Shown here piece after piece: positions 52,150-61,185 of a DNA stretch of 64,000 nt; the stretch's first letter is position 1, and every line of letters begins with the position of its first letter. A program made the position numbers and the translations under genes. This stretch comes from Pseudomonas sp. 10-1B (GTDB lineage: Bacteria; Pseudomonadota; Gammaproteobacteria; Pseudomonadales; Pseudomonadaceae). Where the stretch lies: assembly GCF_000935045.1 (NCBI RefSeq), contig NZ_JYKS01000023.1, forward strand, positions 62,001 to 126,000, read 5' to 3'. The notes under the pieces were generated by a model that did not search any database, had not been told where the DNA came from, and was given only the letters and a program-made list of their open reading frames with translations.

Positions 52150-52734
52150 TTAACTGTCAGACATCCGCCCCGCCGCCGCAAAGGCCTGCAACTGCGGGTA
52201 AAACTCACGAAAGTCAGCCATCAGCGGCTCATACAGCCGCTCCAGCTCGCCCATCACCCCAACCACCCCCTCCGGCCGCGACAGCCGCCGGGCAATGCCA
52301 TTGAACACCTGCTCCAGCATGGCGAAATCGCCATATGCCCCGAGCCAGTCATCAGCCGCCATGAACGGCGCAATCCGCGCCAGCCGCCCCGGCAACTCCG
52401 GCTCGGCCAGCAGTACCCGGTAAACGTCCCCAGTGAACTGCGCCAACGGCTGCTCGGCATAGTCCAGCCAATGCCGCGCCAGGCAATGGTCGAAGAACAC
52501 ATCCAGGACAATGCCGGCAAAACGCCGCCGCTCGCGCGGAAAGCGTGCCAGCGCCGCCAGCACCAATGGGTGCTGGTCGGTGTAGCTGTCGATATGCCGG
52601 TGCAGCCGGATGGCCGCCTCCAGCGCAGGCGGAAAGCGCCCTTCCAGCGAGCCTTTGACAAAGTCGCCATACAGGCTGCCAAGCAGTTGTTGCGGCGCCG
52701 GCCCGCCAAGGTGCAAGTGTGCGAGGTAGTTCAT
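52150..52734 (-). CDS. ACP phosphodiesterase AcpH-like protein (DUF479)
   Basis: A 194-residue protein of the AcpH family: MNYLAHLHLGGPAPQQLLGS opening, GDFVKGSLEG near 23, an HRHIDSYTDQHPLV segment near 45 carrying the His/Asp metal ligands, and LDVFFDHCLARHW near 77. AcpH removes the 4'-phosphopantetheine from ACP. It is convergent with olsA and divergent from arsR. Conserved with the olsBA-arsR-xenB order of P. aeruginosa as I remember it. Confidence 0.85.
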   Translation of the reverse strand: MNYLAHLHLGGPAPQQLLGSLYGDFVKGSLEGRFPPALEAAIRLHRHIDSYTDQHPLVLAALARFPRERRRFAGIVLDVFFDHCLARHWLDYAEQPLAQFTGDVYRVLLAEPELPGRLARIAPFMAADDWLGAYGDFAMLEQVFNGIARRLSRPEGVVGVMGELERLYEPLMADFREFYPQLQAFAAAGRMSDS

Positions 52735-52762
52735 CAGCGCAGTCTAGCACCGCTCACCAGCA

Positions 52763-52862
52763 TATCGTTATAACGCGATATAGCGATTCGTGCTCAGCTC
52801 AGAACCTCTTCATATTTGTATATCGAGACTTGGCGATTTACATTTCGTCCTATCGCGATATA
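52763..52862. promoter_or_regulatory. Palindromic CGCGATATA elements before the ArsR-type regulator
   Basis: ATATCGTTATAACGCGATAT at about 52763-52782 and TATCGCGATATA (52851-52862) are AT-rich palindromes around the shared word CGCGATATA. The second is 22 bases before the arsR start. They are good candidates for the ArsR-family operator and make the divergent acpH-arsR gap AT-rich. Confidence 0.55.
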
Positions 52863-52884
52863 CCGCTACAACGAGCCTCAACCC

Positions 52885-53187
52885 ATGCCTCTCGATCTCG
52901 ACGAAATCATAAAAGCGCTGGCCCACCCGGTCAGGCGAGAAATCCTCAGCTGGCTGAAGGACCCGGCAGCGCAATTCCCCGACCAGTACCACAGCACCGA
53001 AAACGGTGTGTGTGCCGGGCAGATCGACCAACGCTGCGGCCTGTCGCAGTCCACCGTCTCCGCCCACCTGGCCACCTTGCAACGCGCCGGGCTCATCAGC
53101 AGCCAGAAGATCGGCCAATGGCACTTCTTCAAACGCAACGAAGCCACTATCCAGGCGTTCCTCGAACAACTGCGCCAAGCGCTCTGA
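52885..53187 (+). CDS. ArsR-family transcriptional regulator
   Basis: A 100-residue winged helix-turn-helix: ALAHPVRREILSWL at 11-24 and QSTVSAHLATLQRAGLISSQ near 55-74. The usual metal-binding ELCVCD motif of ArsR/SmtB is absent; the only cysteines are in VCAGQIDQRCG near 43-52. It may therefore sense another signal. It is the first gene of an operon with xenB (17-base gap), and so probably represses it together with itself. AT palindromes precede it. Confidence 0.83.
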   Translation: MPLDLDEIIKALAHPVRREILSWLKDPAAQFPDQYHSTENGVCAGQIDQRCGLSQSTVSAHLATLQRAGLISSQKIGQWHFFKRNEATIQAFLEQLRQAL

Positions 53188-53204
53188 ACAGGCAGGTAAC
53201 CGTC

Positions 53205-54254
53205 ATGACCACACTTTTCGATCCACTCACACTGGGCGACCTGCAACTGCCCAACCGCATCATCATGGCCCCGCTCACCCGCTGCCGCGCCGACGACGGC
53301 CGCGTGCCCAATGCCCTGATGGCCGAATACTACGTGCAACGCGCCAGCGCCGGGCTGATCCTCAGCGAGGCGACCTCGGTCAGCGCCATGGGCGTCGGCT
53401 ACCCGGATACCCCCGGCATCTGGAACGATGAGCAGGTGCGTGGCTGGACCAATGTCACCAAGGCCGTCCATGCCGCAGGCGGGCGCATCTTCCTGCAACT
53501 GTGGCATGTTGGCCGTATCTCCCACCCCAGCTACCTGAATGGCGAGCTACCGGTAGCCCCCAGCGCGATCCAGGCCAAGGGCCATGTGAGCCTGGTGCGC
53601 CCGCTCAGTGACTACCCCACCCCGCGCGCGCTGGAAACCGAAGAAATCATCGACATCGTCGAGGCCTACCGCAGCGGTGCCGAGAATGCCAAGGCCGCCG
53701 GTTTCGATGGTGTGGAAATCCACGGCGCCAACGGCTACCTGCTCGACCAGTTCCTGCAAAGCAGCACCAACCAGCGCACCGACCGCTACGGCGGTTCGCT
53801 GGAAAACCGTGCGCGCCTGCTGCTGGAAGTGACCGATGCGGCCATCGACGTGTGGGGGGCGAACCGTGTAGGTGTGCATCTGGCACCGCGTGCCGATGCC
53901 CACGACATGGGCGACGCCGACCGCGCCGAAACCTTCACCTATGTGGCCCGCGAACTGGGCAAGCGCGGCATCGCCTTCATCTGCTCGCGGGAGCGCGAAG
54001 CCGATGACAGCATCGGCCCGCTGATCAAAGAGGCATTCGGTGGTCCGTACATCGTCAACGAGCGCTTCGACAAGGCCAGTGCCAATGCAGCCCTGGCCAG
54101 TGGCAAGGCCGATGCGGTGGCGTTTGGCGTGCCGTTCATCGCCAACCCTGACCTGCCGGCGCGGCTGGCGGCGGATGCGCCTTTGAACGAGGCGCGACCA
54201 GAGACCTTCTATGCCAAGGGGCCGGTGGGTTACATCGATTATCCGCGGTTGTGA
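53205..54254 (+). CDS. xenB: Xenobiotic reductase XenB (Old Yellow Enzyme family)
   Basis: The 349-residue FMN oxidoreductase is nearly identical to P. putida XenB in my memory. APLTRCRADDG, LQLWHVGRISHPSY (flavin-side), FDGVEIHGANGYLLDQFLQS (His-x2-Asn pair) and RYGGSLENRARLLLE are the OYE motifs. XenB reduces nitroglycerin, TNT and N-ethylmaleimide, using NADPH. GCAGG precedes ATG 53205. The ArsR gene is directly upstream. Confidence 0.94.
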   Translation: MTTLFDPLTLGDLQLPNRIIMAPLTRCRADDGRVPNALMAEYYVQRASAGLILSEATSVSAMGVGYPDTPGIWNDEQVRGWTNVTKAVHAAGGRIFLQLWHVGRISHPSYLNGELPVAPSAIQAKGHVSLVRPLSDYPTPRALETEEIIDIVEAYRSGAENAKAAGFDGVEIHGANGYLLDQFLQSSTNQRTDRYGGSLENRARLLLEVTDAAIDVWGANRVGVHLAPRADAHDMGDADRAETFTYVARELGKRGIAFICSREREADDSIGPLIKEAFGGPYIVNERFDKASANAALASGKADAVAFGVPFIANPDLPARLAADAPLNEARPETFYAKGPVGYIDYPRL

Positions 54255-54259
54255 TTGAT

Positions 54260-54350
54260 GGCCATTCGCGGGCACGCCCGCTCCCACAGGTTCAGCGCCA
54301 AGCTCGAAGGCTGTGTTGACCCTGTGGGAGCGGGCGTGCCCGCGAAGAAG
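54260..54350. repeat. REP inverted pair (CGCGGGC type)
   Basis: Inverted CGCGGGCACGCCCGCTCCCA copies 6 bases after the xenB stop. Confidence 0.85.
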
Positions 54351-54361
54351 CTCAGGTGATC

Positions 54362-55231
54362 TCAGGGCCGGGCGTTGATCTGCTGTTGCAGGTTCTGGAT
54401 CTGGCTCTGCAAGGTATTCAGGTTGCGGGTCATCTGCGCGCGGAAGGCATCGAACTCCTGCACTGAAGCACCACTAGCCGACGCCGCAGCCGGGCGGTTG
54501 TCGATCTGGCTCTTGAGCACGACCATGTCCTGCTCCAGGCTCTGGATCGCCGCGCTCGGGTTACCCTGTTTCTTCAGTGCGGCCACGTCGCTGCCCAGGC
54601 TCTTGAGCTGGCTATCCAGCTTGCCACCATCCACCTGTGCGGCCTTCAGTGCAGCAACCTGCTCGTTCAAGCCCTTCAACTGGGCATCCAGCTTGCCGCC
54701 ATCGACCTGGCCCGAGCGCAACGCAGCCAGTTCGCCATTCACCAGCTTCAACTGCGCCTGCAACTGGGTCTGCAGCTCGGTCACGGCCTTTTGCTGTTCA
54801 CGGGTATCGGCCAGCACTTGCTCCAGGCGCTTGCCCAGGTCGCCAGTCTGCCCGGCCACGCCTTGCTGCAATTGGCGAAGCTGCAGTTTCAGCGCTTCGC
54901 TGCCGGTGGTGGCGTTGGACTCGCTGGCCGCCACTTTGCCGCTGATCGCCTGCAAGCGCCCGGCAGCCTCTTCGCTGATGCGGGCAAAGCTTTCCTGGGT
55001 CGCCACCAGTTGCTGCTCCATCAGCGAGATCTGCTGGAAGCTCCACCAGCCCAGCCCCGCCAAGGCGATGAACGAGGCCCCGAGCAATGCCCACAGCGGC
55101 GCCGTACTGGCGCCACGGGCGGCTTTCTGGCGGCTGCGCACAACGTGTGCCGGTATCAGTTCGTCATCATCGACGGTGCCGGCCCGCAAGGTAGGCACCT
55201 CATCGTAGTCATCATGAGCATGGTTACGCAT
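54362..55231 (-). CDS. Coiled-coil inner-membrane protein with tandem repeat
   Basis: A 289-residue protein: a charged cytoplasmic N-terminus of about 43 residues, one TM helix (about 46-64: LWALLGASFIALAGLGWW), and a long coiled coil in the periplasm to the C-terminus. Residues 174-197 and 198-221 are a 24-residue tandem repeat (QVDGGKLDAQLKGLNEQVAA and QVDGGKLDSQLKSLGSDVAA). A Ser/Ala linker near 248-256 precedes the last heptads. No enzyme domain. It resembles ATPase-associated or chemoreceptor-like spacer proteins only in shape. It is followed by a REP pair and 87 bases upstream sits the epimerase gene. Confidence 0.7.
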   Translation of the reverse strand: MRNHAHDDYDEVPTLRAGTVDDDELIPAHVVRSRQKAARGASTAPLWALLGASFIALAGLGWWSFQQISLMEQQLVATQESFARISEEAAGRLQAISGKVAASESNATTGSEALKLQLRQLQQGVAGQTGDLGKRLEQVLADTREQQKAVTELQTQLQAQLKLVNGELAALRSGQVDGGKLDAQLKGLNEQVAALKAAQVDGGKLDSQLKSLGSDVAALKKQGNPSAAIQSLEQDMVVLKSQIDNRPAAASASGASVQEFDAFRAQMTRNLNTLQSQIQNLQQQINARP

Positions 55232-55318
55232 GGATACATTCAACCGCAGTAGTCGCAAAGAGGCACGAGTATAAACCGCAAGCGCGACGTGTAGATGAGC
55301 ATTGTCAGCCCGGCAGCT

Positions 55319-56314
55319 TCACTGCCCCGGCGGCAGGTGCTTCCACCAGGCACAGAATTCATCCAGCGCCGTCCACAAGCTGACCTTGGGCTGGTAGTCC
55401 AGGTACTGCCGGGCACGGCTGATATCCAGGGTGAAATCACGGCTCATCACCTGCATGCCCAGGCGCGACAGGGTCGGTTGCGGGCGCCCTGGCCACAGCA
55501 TGCAGGCCGCCTCGTTCAGCGCCGCCAGGCTGTAGGCCAGGCCGTAGGCGCGATAGCGGGTCACCTGCGGCAACTGCATCTGGCGCATCACATAGTTGAC
55601 CACATCCCACAGCGGCAGCGGCTGGCCGTTGCTGATGTTGTAGGCCTGGCCCAGTGCCCGGTCGTCGGCGAACAGGGCGCTGAGCAGCGCCTCGTTGAGG
55701 TTGTGCACGCTGGTAAAGTCGACTTTGTTCAGGCCGTTGCCGATGATCGACACGCGGCCTTTGCGCTGCATCTGCATCAGCCGCGGGAAGATGCTGGCAT
55801 CGCCGGCGCCGGTGACGAAGCGCGGGCGCAACGCCAGCACTTCGAGGCCGAACTCCTGGGCGCCGAACACTTTCTGCTCGGCCAGGTGCTTGGTTTGCCC
55901 GTAATGGTCGTGGAAGCGGCGCGGCACCTGGTCTTCACGGATGTCCAGGCGCGAGCGGCCATTGAAGTAGATCGACGGCGACGACAGGTGCACCAGGCGC
56001 CGCACGTGTTCCTTCAGGCAGCCCTCGACCACGTTCTCGGTGAGCACCACATTGCCTTGGTAGAAGTCCTGATAGCGCCCCCAGTTGCCCACGGCGCCAG
56101 CGCAATGCACCACCGCCTCGACGCCCTGGCACAGGCGGCGGGCCAGGTCGGCATCGCCCAGGTCGCCGGGGATGAACTGGGCACCGCGCTTGACCAGGTG
56201 CTCGACACCTTCGGCACGGCGGCCGCTGACCCGCACGTCCAGGCCCTGCTCCAGGGCAAAGCGCGCAAAGCGCCCGCCAATGAAGCCGCTCGCGCCAGTG
56301 ACCAGAATTCGCAT
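55319..56314 (-). CDS. NAD(P)-dependent extended SDR (epimerase/3-beta-HSD type)
   Basis: A 331-residue Rossmann oxidoreductase: MRILVTGASGFIGGRFARFA at 1-20 (GxxGxxG), a serine strand HLSSPSIYFNG near 118 and YGQTKHLAEQ near 150 (Y-x3-K). These are the NAD-dependent epimerase/dehydratase residues. The C-terminal substrate domain ends in CAWWKHLPPG. CGGAG is 7 bases before ATG 56314; an earlier Met has no ribosome site. It follows argP across 49 bases on the same strand. Substrate unknown, perhaps a steroid or sugar. Confidence 0.82.
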   Translation of the reverse strand: MRILVTGASGFIGGRFARFALEQGLDVRVSGRRAEGVEHLVKRGAQFIPGDLGDADLARRLCQGVEAVVHCAGAVGNWGRYQDFYQGNVVLTENVVEGCLKEHVRRLVHLSSPSIYFNGRSRLDIREDQVPRRFHDHYGQTKHLAEQKVFGAQEFGLEVLALRPRFVTGAGDASIFPRLMQMQRKGRVSIIGNGLNKVDFTSVHNLNEALLSALFADDRALGQAYNISNGQPLPLWDVVNYVMRQMQLPQVTRYRAYGLAYSLAALNEAACMLWPGRPQPTLSRLGMQVMSRDFTLDISRARQYLDYQPKVSLWTALDEFCAWWKHLPPGQ

Positions 56315-56363
56315 GTAAGACTCCGTCTTGCCAGATTTCAGATGCAACTGACGCCAGCCGTGG

Positions 56364-57254
56364 CTACAAGGGCACCAGCCATTGCCGTGCGGTGTGCCGC
56401 AGGTGGTCGGTCAGTTGCGCGAGCAGTTGCCCGCCATTGCGCCAATGATGCCAGTACAGCGGCACATCGATGGGGGTATCGCTGCAGATTTCCACCAACT
56501 GCCCGCTGGCCAGTTGCTCACGAGCCTGCAGTTCGGGCACCAGGCCCCAGCCCAGACCGGCTTCGGTCATGCGCAGGAAACCTTCGGACGACGGGCACAG
56601 GTGGTGCAGGAAACCGTCCTCGATGCCCAGCGATGCCAGGTAGCGGTGTTGCAGGAAATCATCCGGCCCGTAGACGATCGCCGGGGTACGCGCCAGGCGG
56701 CTGGCCACGAAACCCTGCGGGAAATGCCGCGCCATGAACCCCGGGCTGGCCAGCGCCCGGTAGCGCATGGCCCCCAACGGCAGGCTGCGCGCCCCGGCCA
56801 CCGGCCGTTCGCTGCCGCACAGGCAGGCCGCCACTTCGCCCGCACGCATGCGCTTCAGGCCCACCTCCTGGTCTTCCACCACCAGGTCGGTCAGCACGTT
56901 CTGCTGCGCGCAGAAGCTGCCCACCGCGCCTGCCCACCACGTGGCCAGGCTGTCGGCGTTGAGGGCGATGCGCAGGCGCTCCGGCATGCCCTCCTCGTCC
57001 AGCGCTGGCACCTGGCGCTGCAGGTCGCGTTCGAGCAGGCGCACCTGCTGCACATGGTTGAGCAACTGGCGGCCGACTTCGGTCGGGCTCGGCGGTGTGG
57101 CACGCACCAGCACCGGCTGGCCGACCCGGGCCTCAAGCAATTTGATGCGCTGGGAGATGGCCGATTGCGACAAGCCCAGCACCTGCGCCGCACGCTCGAA
57201 ACCACCCTGTTCGATCACCGCCGCGAGGGCGGCCAGCAGCTTGTAGTCGAACAT
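56364..57254 (-). CDS. argP: LysR-type regulator ArgP (IciA)
   Basis: A 296-residue LysR protein with the ArgP-type opening FDYKLLAALAAVIEQGGFER and helix-turn-helix LSQSAISQRIKLLEARVG. ArgP senses lysine/arginine and regulates the divergent argO exporter gene here, 104 bases away. The effector domain carries RTPAIVYGPDDFLQ near 198. The same divergent pair is next to sodB in P. aeruginosa as I recall it, supporting the assignment. Confidence 0.9.
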   Translation of the reverse strand: MFDYKLLAALAAVIEQGGFERAAQVLGLSQSAISQRIKLLEARVGQPVLVRATPPSPTEVGRQLLNHVQQVRLLERDLQRQVPALDEEGMPERLRIALNADSLATWWAGAVGSFCAQQNVLTDLVVEDQEVGLKRMRAGEVAACLCGSERPVAGARSLPLGAMRYRALASPGFMARHFPQGFVASRLARTPAIVYGPDDFLQHRYLASLGIEDGFLHHLCPSSEGFLRMTEAGLGWGLVPELQAREQLASGQLVEICSDTPIDVPLYWHHWRNGGQLLAQLTDHLRHTARQWLVPL

Positions 57255-57358
57255 CGATTTTCCTAATGACGGATCAGCTTTATTTGTTTTTCTTATACAG
57301 CGGCGTTCATCACAATGGCCAGCATCTTTTACGGCAATTCATTTTTGGAGCGCGCGCC

Positions 57359-57958
57359 ATGTGGCAAAGCTATCTCAACGGCATGCTGGTGGCCTTCGGC
57401 CTGATCATGGCCATCGGCGCCCAGAACGCCTTCGTCCTCGCCCAAAGCCTGCGCCGCGAGCATCACCTGCCGGTGGCGGCGTTGTGCATCATCTGTGACG
57501 CCATCCTGGTGGCTGCCGGGGTGTTCGGGCTGGCTACCGTGCTGGCGCACAACCCGACCTTGCTGGCAGTCGCCCGCTGGGGCGGTGCGGTGTTCCTGAT
57601 CTGGTACGGCGCCAAGGCGTTGCGCAGCGCCTGTTCGAAACAAAGCCTGCAACATCAGCAGGGCCAGGGCACACGCTCGCGCCGTGCCGTGCTGCTGAGT
57701 GCCTTGGCGGTGACCCTGCTGAACCCGCACGTGTATCTCGACACGGTGCTGCTGATCGGCTCGCTGGGCGCCCAGCAGACCGAGCCTGGTGCTTACGTGG
57801 CCGGGGCCGCTAGTGCTTCGCTGCTGTGGTTCTCGACTTTGGCGATCGGCGCGGCCTGGCTGGCACCATGGCTGGCACGGCCGGCGACCTGGCGCATGCT
57901 CGACCTGATGGTGGCGGTGATGATGTTCGCGGTGGCAGCGCAGTTGATCTTCAACTGA
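57359..57958 (+). CDS. argO: LysE/ArgO-family amino acid exporter
   Basis: A 199-residue exporter with 5-6 helices: LIMAIGAQNAFVLAQSLRRE at residues 15-34 is the LysE signature region and AVTLLNPHVYLDTVLLIG near 119 the second half. ArgO exports arginine and lysine analogues, controlled by ArgP. TTGGAG is 8 bases before ATG 57359; the longer upstream frame lacks it. TATACA near 57294 could be the -10. Followed by a REP pair before sodB. Confidence 0.85.
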   Translation: MWQSYLNGMLVAFGLIMAIGAQNAFVLAQSLRREHHLPVAALCIICDAILVAAGVFGLATVLAHNPTLLAVARWGGAVFLIWYGAKALRSACSKQSLQHQQGQGTRSRRAVLLSALAVTLLNPHVYLDTVLLIGSLGAQQTEPGAYVAGAASASLLWFSTLAIGAAWLAPWLARPATWRMLDLMVAVMMFAVAAQLIFN

Positions 57959-57964
57959 CCTCAA

Positions 57965-58060
57965 GGGCCTCATCGCCGGCAAGCCGGCTCCCACAGGCAT
58001 ATCACCAGGCCTGAGGTCGGTGCTATCCCTGTGGGAGCCGGCTTGCCGGCGATGAGGCCC
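57965..58060. repeat. REP inverted pair (GCCGGC type, GCCGGCTCC variant)
   Basis: GCCGGCAAGCCGGCTCCCAC and its inverted copy, with GGCCTCAT/ATGAGGCC arms. Here the inner arm is GCCGGCTCC, not GCCAGCTCC as in the other copies. Confidence 0.85.
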
Positions 58061-58154
58061 TGGCAGGCAAAACCCGAGACCACCGGTCGGCATCGCCCAA
58101 CCGCTCTGGAACCTCTATTCCCTATCTTTGTTGCGTGGTTATGCGCCGGGCCCG

Positions 58155-58164
58155 GTGCTATGAT
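58155..58164 (+). promoter_or_regulatory. Extended -10 box of sodB
   Basis: GTGCTATGAT (TGC + TATGAT at 58159-58164) is 104 bases before the sodB start. No clear -35 and no Fur-like 19-mer was recognised in the 309-base gap, which otherwise holds the REP pair. Confidence 0.45.
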
Positions 58165-58267
58165 CCAGCCCTTGCGTCGCAAAGAGTACAAACTCGCCGA
58201 CGCTTATCGGGCCGCCCGTGATCGGCCTTGCGCAAACCGCAAACAGACCTGAATCAGGAGATCCACC

Positions 58268-58864
58268 ATGGCTTTTGAATTGCCGCCGCTGCCGTACGCC
58301 CACGATGCCCTGCAGCCGCACATCTCCAAGGAAACCCTGGAGTATCACCACGACAAGCACCACAACACCTATGTCGTGAACCTGAACAACCTGGTCCCAG
58401 GCACCGAATTCGAAGGCAAGACCCTGGAAGAGATCGTCAAGAGCTCTTCGGGCGGTATCTTCAACAACGCCGCTCAAGTCTGGAACCACACCTTCTACTG
58501 GAACTGCCTGTCGCCAAACGGCGGCGGCCAGCCGACCGGTGCCCTGGCTGACGCCATCAACGCCGCTTTCGGTTCCTTCGACAAGTTCAAGGAAGAGTTC
58601 ACCAAGACTTCGGTTGGCACCTTCGGTTCCGGCTGGGGCTGGCTGGTGAAGAAAGCTGACGGTTCCCTGGCCCTGGCCAGCACCATCGGCGCCGGCTGCC
58701 CGCTGACCAGCGGCGACACCCCGCTGCTGACCTGCGACGTCTGGGAACACGCCTACTACATCGACTACCGCAACCTGCGTCCGAAGTACGTCGAGGCGTT
58801 CTGGAACCTGGTCAACTGGGCCTTCGTTGCCGAACAGTTCGAAGGCAAGACCTTCAAGGCCTGA
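58268..58864 (+). CDS. sodB: Iron superoxide dismutase SodB
   Basis: A 198-residue Fe-SOD: metal ligands His27 (EYHHDKHH), His75 ([11 protein letters not shown]), Asp158 and His162 ([11 protein letters not shown]). The Gln in AAQVWNHTF near 71 marks the Fe type rather than Mn type. It dismutates superoxide in the cytosol. AGGAG lies 7 bases before ATG 58268. A strong terminator follows 22 bases after the stop. It is next to bifA, as in P. aeruginosa. Confidence 0.95.
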   Translation: MAFELPPLPYAHDALQPHISKETLEYHHDKHHNTYVVNLNNLVPGTEFEGKTLEEIVKSSSGGIFNNAAQVWNHTFYWNCLSPNGGGQPTGALADAINAAFGSFDKFKEEFTKTSVGTFGSGWGWLVKKADGSLALASTIGAGCPLTSGDTPLLTCDVWEHAYYIDYRNLRPKYVEAFWNLVNWAFVAEQFEGKTFKA

Positions 58865-58885
58865 TTGATTCAGCCTTGAACGAAG

Positions 58886-58911
58886 AACCCGGCCATGTGC
58901 CGGGTTTTTTT
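58886..58911 (+). terminator. Terminator of sodB
   Basis: Stem AACCCGGC/GCCGGGTT with loop CATGT and eight T. Confidence 0.92.
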
Positions 58912-58915
58912 ATAC

Positions 58916-58933
58916 CTGTGCCCGCGAAGAAAC
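58916..58933. repeat. Truncated REP remnant
   Basis: CCTGTGCCCGCGAAGAAA looks like a CGCGGGC-type REP half with about 12 internal bases deleted (CCTGTG joined to CCCGCGAAG). Confidence 0.45.
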
Positions 58934-59133
58934 CAGCACGGATTTCACTATCAACCAACCTGCAAATGCTTGCTCAGCCAGCATAGCGCGCTAACATCAA
59001 ACGTCTGGAAGATTGATATAGCGCATTCAAGTTGCGGGGTCAGGCAACCGATACACTGCTCATGGTCGACCGATAGTGTATCGTCATCGTTGATGGCAAA
59101 ATGATGCCATGCGCATGGATTAAGGAAACCCCA

Positions 59134-61185
59134 TTGAAGCTGGAATTGCGGAACAGCTTGTCGGTCAAGTTGCTGAGGGTCGTGCTGCTGTCGGCGCTGG
59201 CGGTCGGCGTCGTGCTCAGCTGTGCGCAAATCATCTACGACACCTACAAGACTCGCCAGACCGTGAACAACGATGCCCAGCGCATCCTCGACATGTTCCG
59301 TGACCCCTCGACCCAGGCGGTGTACAGCCTCGACCGCGAAATGGGCATGCAAGTGATGGAAGGCCTGTTCCAGGACGAATCGGTACGCATGGCCTCCATC
59401 GGCCACCCCAACGAAACCATGCTGGCAGAAAAGTCCCGCCCACTGCGGGACACATCCATGCGTTGGCTGACCGACCTGATCCTTGGCCAGGAACGCACCT
59501 ACACCACGCAACTGGTCGGCCGCGGCCCCTACAGCGAATACTACGGCGACCTGAGCATAACCCTCGATACCTCGTCCTACGGCGAGGGGTTCCTGATCAA
59601 CGCGGTGATCATCTTCATTTCCGGCGTGCTGCGGGCCATGGCCATGGGCCTGGTGCTGTACCTGGTCTACCACTGGCTACTGACCAAACCGCTGTCGAAA
59701 ATCATCGAGCATCTCACCCAGATCAACCCCGACCGTCCCAGCCAGCACCAGATCCCACTGCTCAAGGGCCACGAGAAGAACGAGCTGGGCTTGTGGGTCA
59801 ACACTGCCAACCAGTTGCTGGCGTCGATCGAGCGCAATACCCACCTGCGCCACGAAGCCGAAAACAGCCTGCAACGCATGGCCCAATACGACTTTCTCAC
59901 CGGCCTGCCCAACCGCCAGCAACTGCAGCAGCAACTGGACAAGATCCTCGTCGACGGCGGCCGCCTGCAACACCGTGTGGCGGTGCTATGCGTGGGCCTG
60001 GACGACTTCAAGGGCATCAACGAACAGTTCAGCTACCAGGTCGGCGACCAGCTGCTGCTGGCCCTGGCGGACCGCCTGCGTGCCCATAGCGGCCGCCTGG
60101 GTGCCCTGGCGCGGTTGGGCGGTGACCAGTTCGCCCTGGTGCAGGCCAATATCGAACAGCCCTACGAGGCGGCCGAACTGGCGCAGAGCATCCTCGACGA
60201 CCTGGAAGTGCCGTTCGACCTCGACCACCAGCAGATCCGCCTGCGCGCCACCATCGGCATCACCCTGTTCCCCGAAGACGGCGACAGCACCGAGAAACTG
60301 CTGCAAAAGGCCGAACAGACCATGACCCTGGCCAAGGCCCGTTCGCGCAACCGCTACCAGTTCTACATCGCCAGCGTCGACAGCGAGATGCGCCGCCGCC
60401 GCGAGCTGGAAAAGGACCTGCGCGAAGCCCTGCCGCGCAACCAGCTGTACCTGGTGTACCAGCCACAGATCAGCTACCGCGATCACCGCGTGGTCGGCGT
60501 CGAGGCGCTGCTGCGCTGGCAGCACCCGGAGCTGGGCATGGTGCCGCCGGACCAGTTCATCCCGTTGGCCGAACAGAACGGCAGCATCATCAGCATCGGC
60601 GAATGGGTGCTCGACCAGGCCTGCCGGCAATTGCGCGAATGGCACGACCTGGGCTTCAGCGACCTGCGCATGGCGGTCAACCTGTCTACCGTGCAGCTGC
60701 ACCACAGCGAACTGCCGCGGGTGGTCAACAACCTGCTGCAGGCCTACCGCCTGCCACCACGCAGCCTGGAGCTGGAAGTCACCGAGACCGGCCTGATGGA
60801 AGACATCAGCACCGCCGCCCAGCACCTGCTGAGCCTGCGCCGCTCCGGGGCATTGATTGCCATCGACGACTTCGGCACCGGCTATTCGTCGCTCAGCTAC
60901 CTGAAATCGCTGCCGCTGGACAAGATCAAAATCGACAAGAGTTTCGTCCAGGACCTGCTCGACGACGATGACGACGCCACCATCGTTCGCGCCATCATCC
61001 AGCTGGGCAAGAGCCTGGGGATGCAGGTGATCGCCGAAGGCGTGGAAACCGCCGAACAGGAAACCTACATCGTCGCCCAGGGCTGCCACGAGGGCCAGGG
61101 CTACCACTACAGCAAACCGCTGTCGGCCCGCGAGCTGACCAGTTTCCTCAAGCAGGCGCAGCGCAATCAGGTTTCGATGCTCTGA
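59134..61185 (+). CDS. bifA: c-di-GMP phosphodiesterase BifA
   Basis: A 683-residue inner-membrane protein: TM1 near 12-32, a periplasmic segment, TM2 near 155-180, a degenerate GGDEF domain with GGDQF at 329-333, and an EAL domain (EALLRWQ at 457-463, then DDFGTGYSSLSYL and AEGVETAEQE). In Pseudomonas BifA the GGDQF site is inactive for cyclase activity and the EAL domain hydrolyses c-di-GMP, promoting biofilm dispersal and swarming. I place the start at TTG 59134 because AAGGA lies 7 bases upstream and gives the family MKLELRNSLSVKLLR; an ATG at 59101 has a poor site. Confidence 0.88.
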   Translation: MKLELRNSLSVKLLRVVLLSALAVGVVLSCAQIIYDTYKTRQTVNNDAQRILDMFRDPSTQAVYSLDREMGMQVMEGLFQDESVRMASIGHPNETMLAEKSRPLRDTSMRWLTDLILGQERTYTTQLVGRGPYSEYYGDLSITLDTSSYGEGFLINAVIIFISGVLRAMAMGLVLYLVYHWLLTKPLSKIIEHLTQINPDRPSQHQIPLLKGHEKNELGLWVNTANQLLASIERNTHLRHEAENSLQRMAQYDFLTGLPNRQQLQQQLDKILVDGGRLQHRVAVLCVGLDDFKGINEQFSYQVGDQLLLALADRLRAHSGRLGALARLGGDQFALVQANIEQPYEAAELAQSILDDLEVPFDLDHQQIRLRATIGITLFPEDGDSTEKLLQKAEQTMTLAKARSRNRYQFYIASVDSEMRRRRELEKDLREALPRNQLYLVYQPQISYRDHRVVGVEALLRWQHPELGMVPPDQFIPLAEQNGSIISIGEWVLDQACRQLREWHDLGFSDLRMAVNLSTVQLHHSELPRVVNNLLQAYRLPPRSLELEVTETGLMEDISTAAQHLLSLRRSGALIAIDDFGTGYSSLSYLKSLPLDKIKIDKSFVQDLLDDDDDATIVRAIIQLGKSLGMQVIAEGVETAEQETYIVAQGCHEGQGYHYSKPLSARELTSFLKQAQRNQVSML

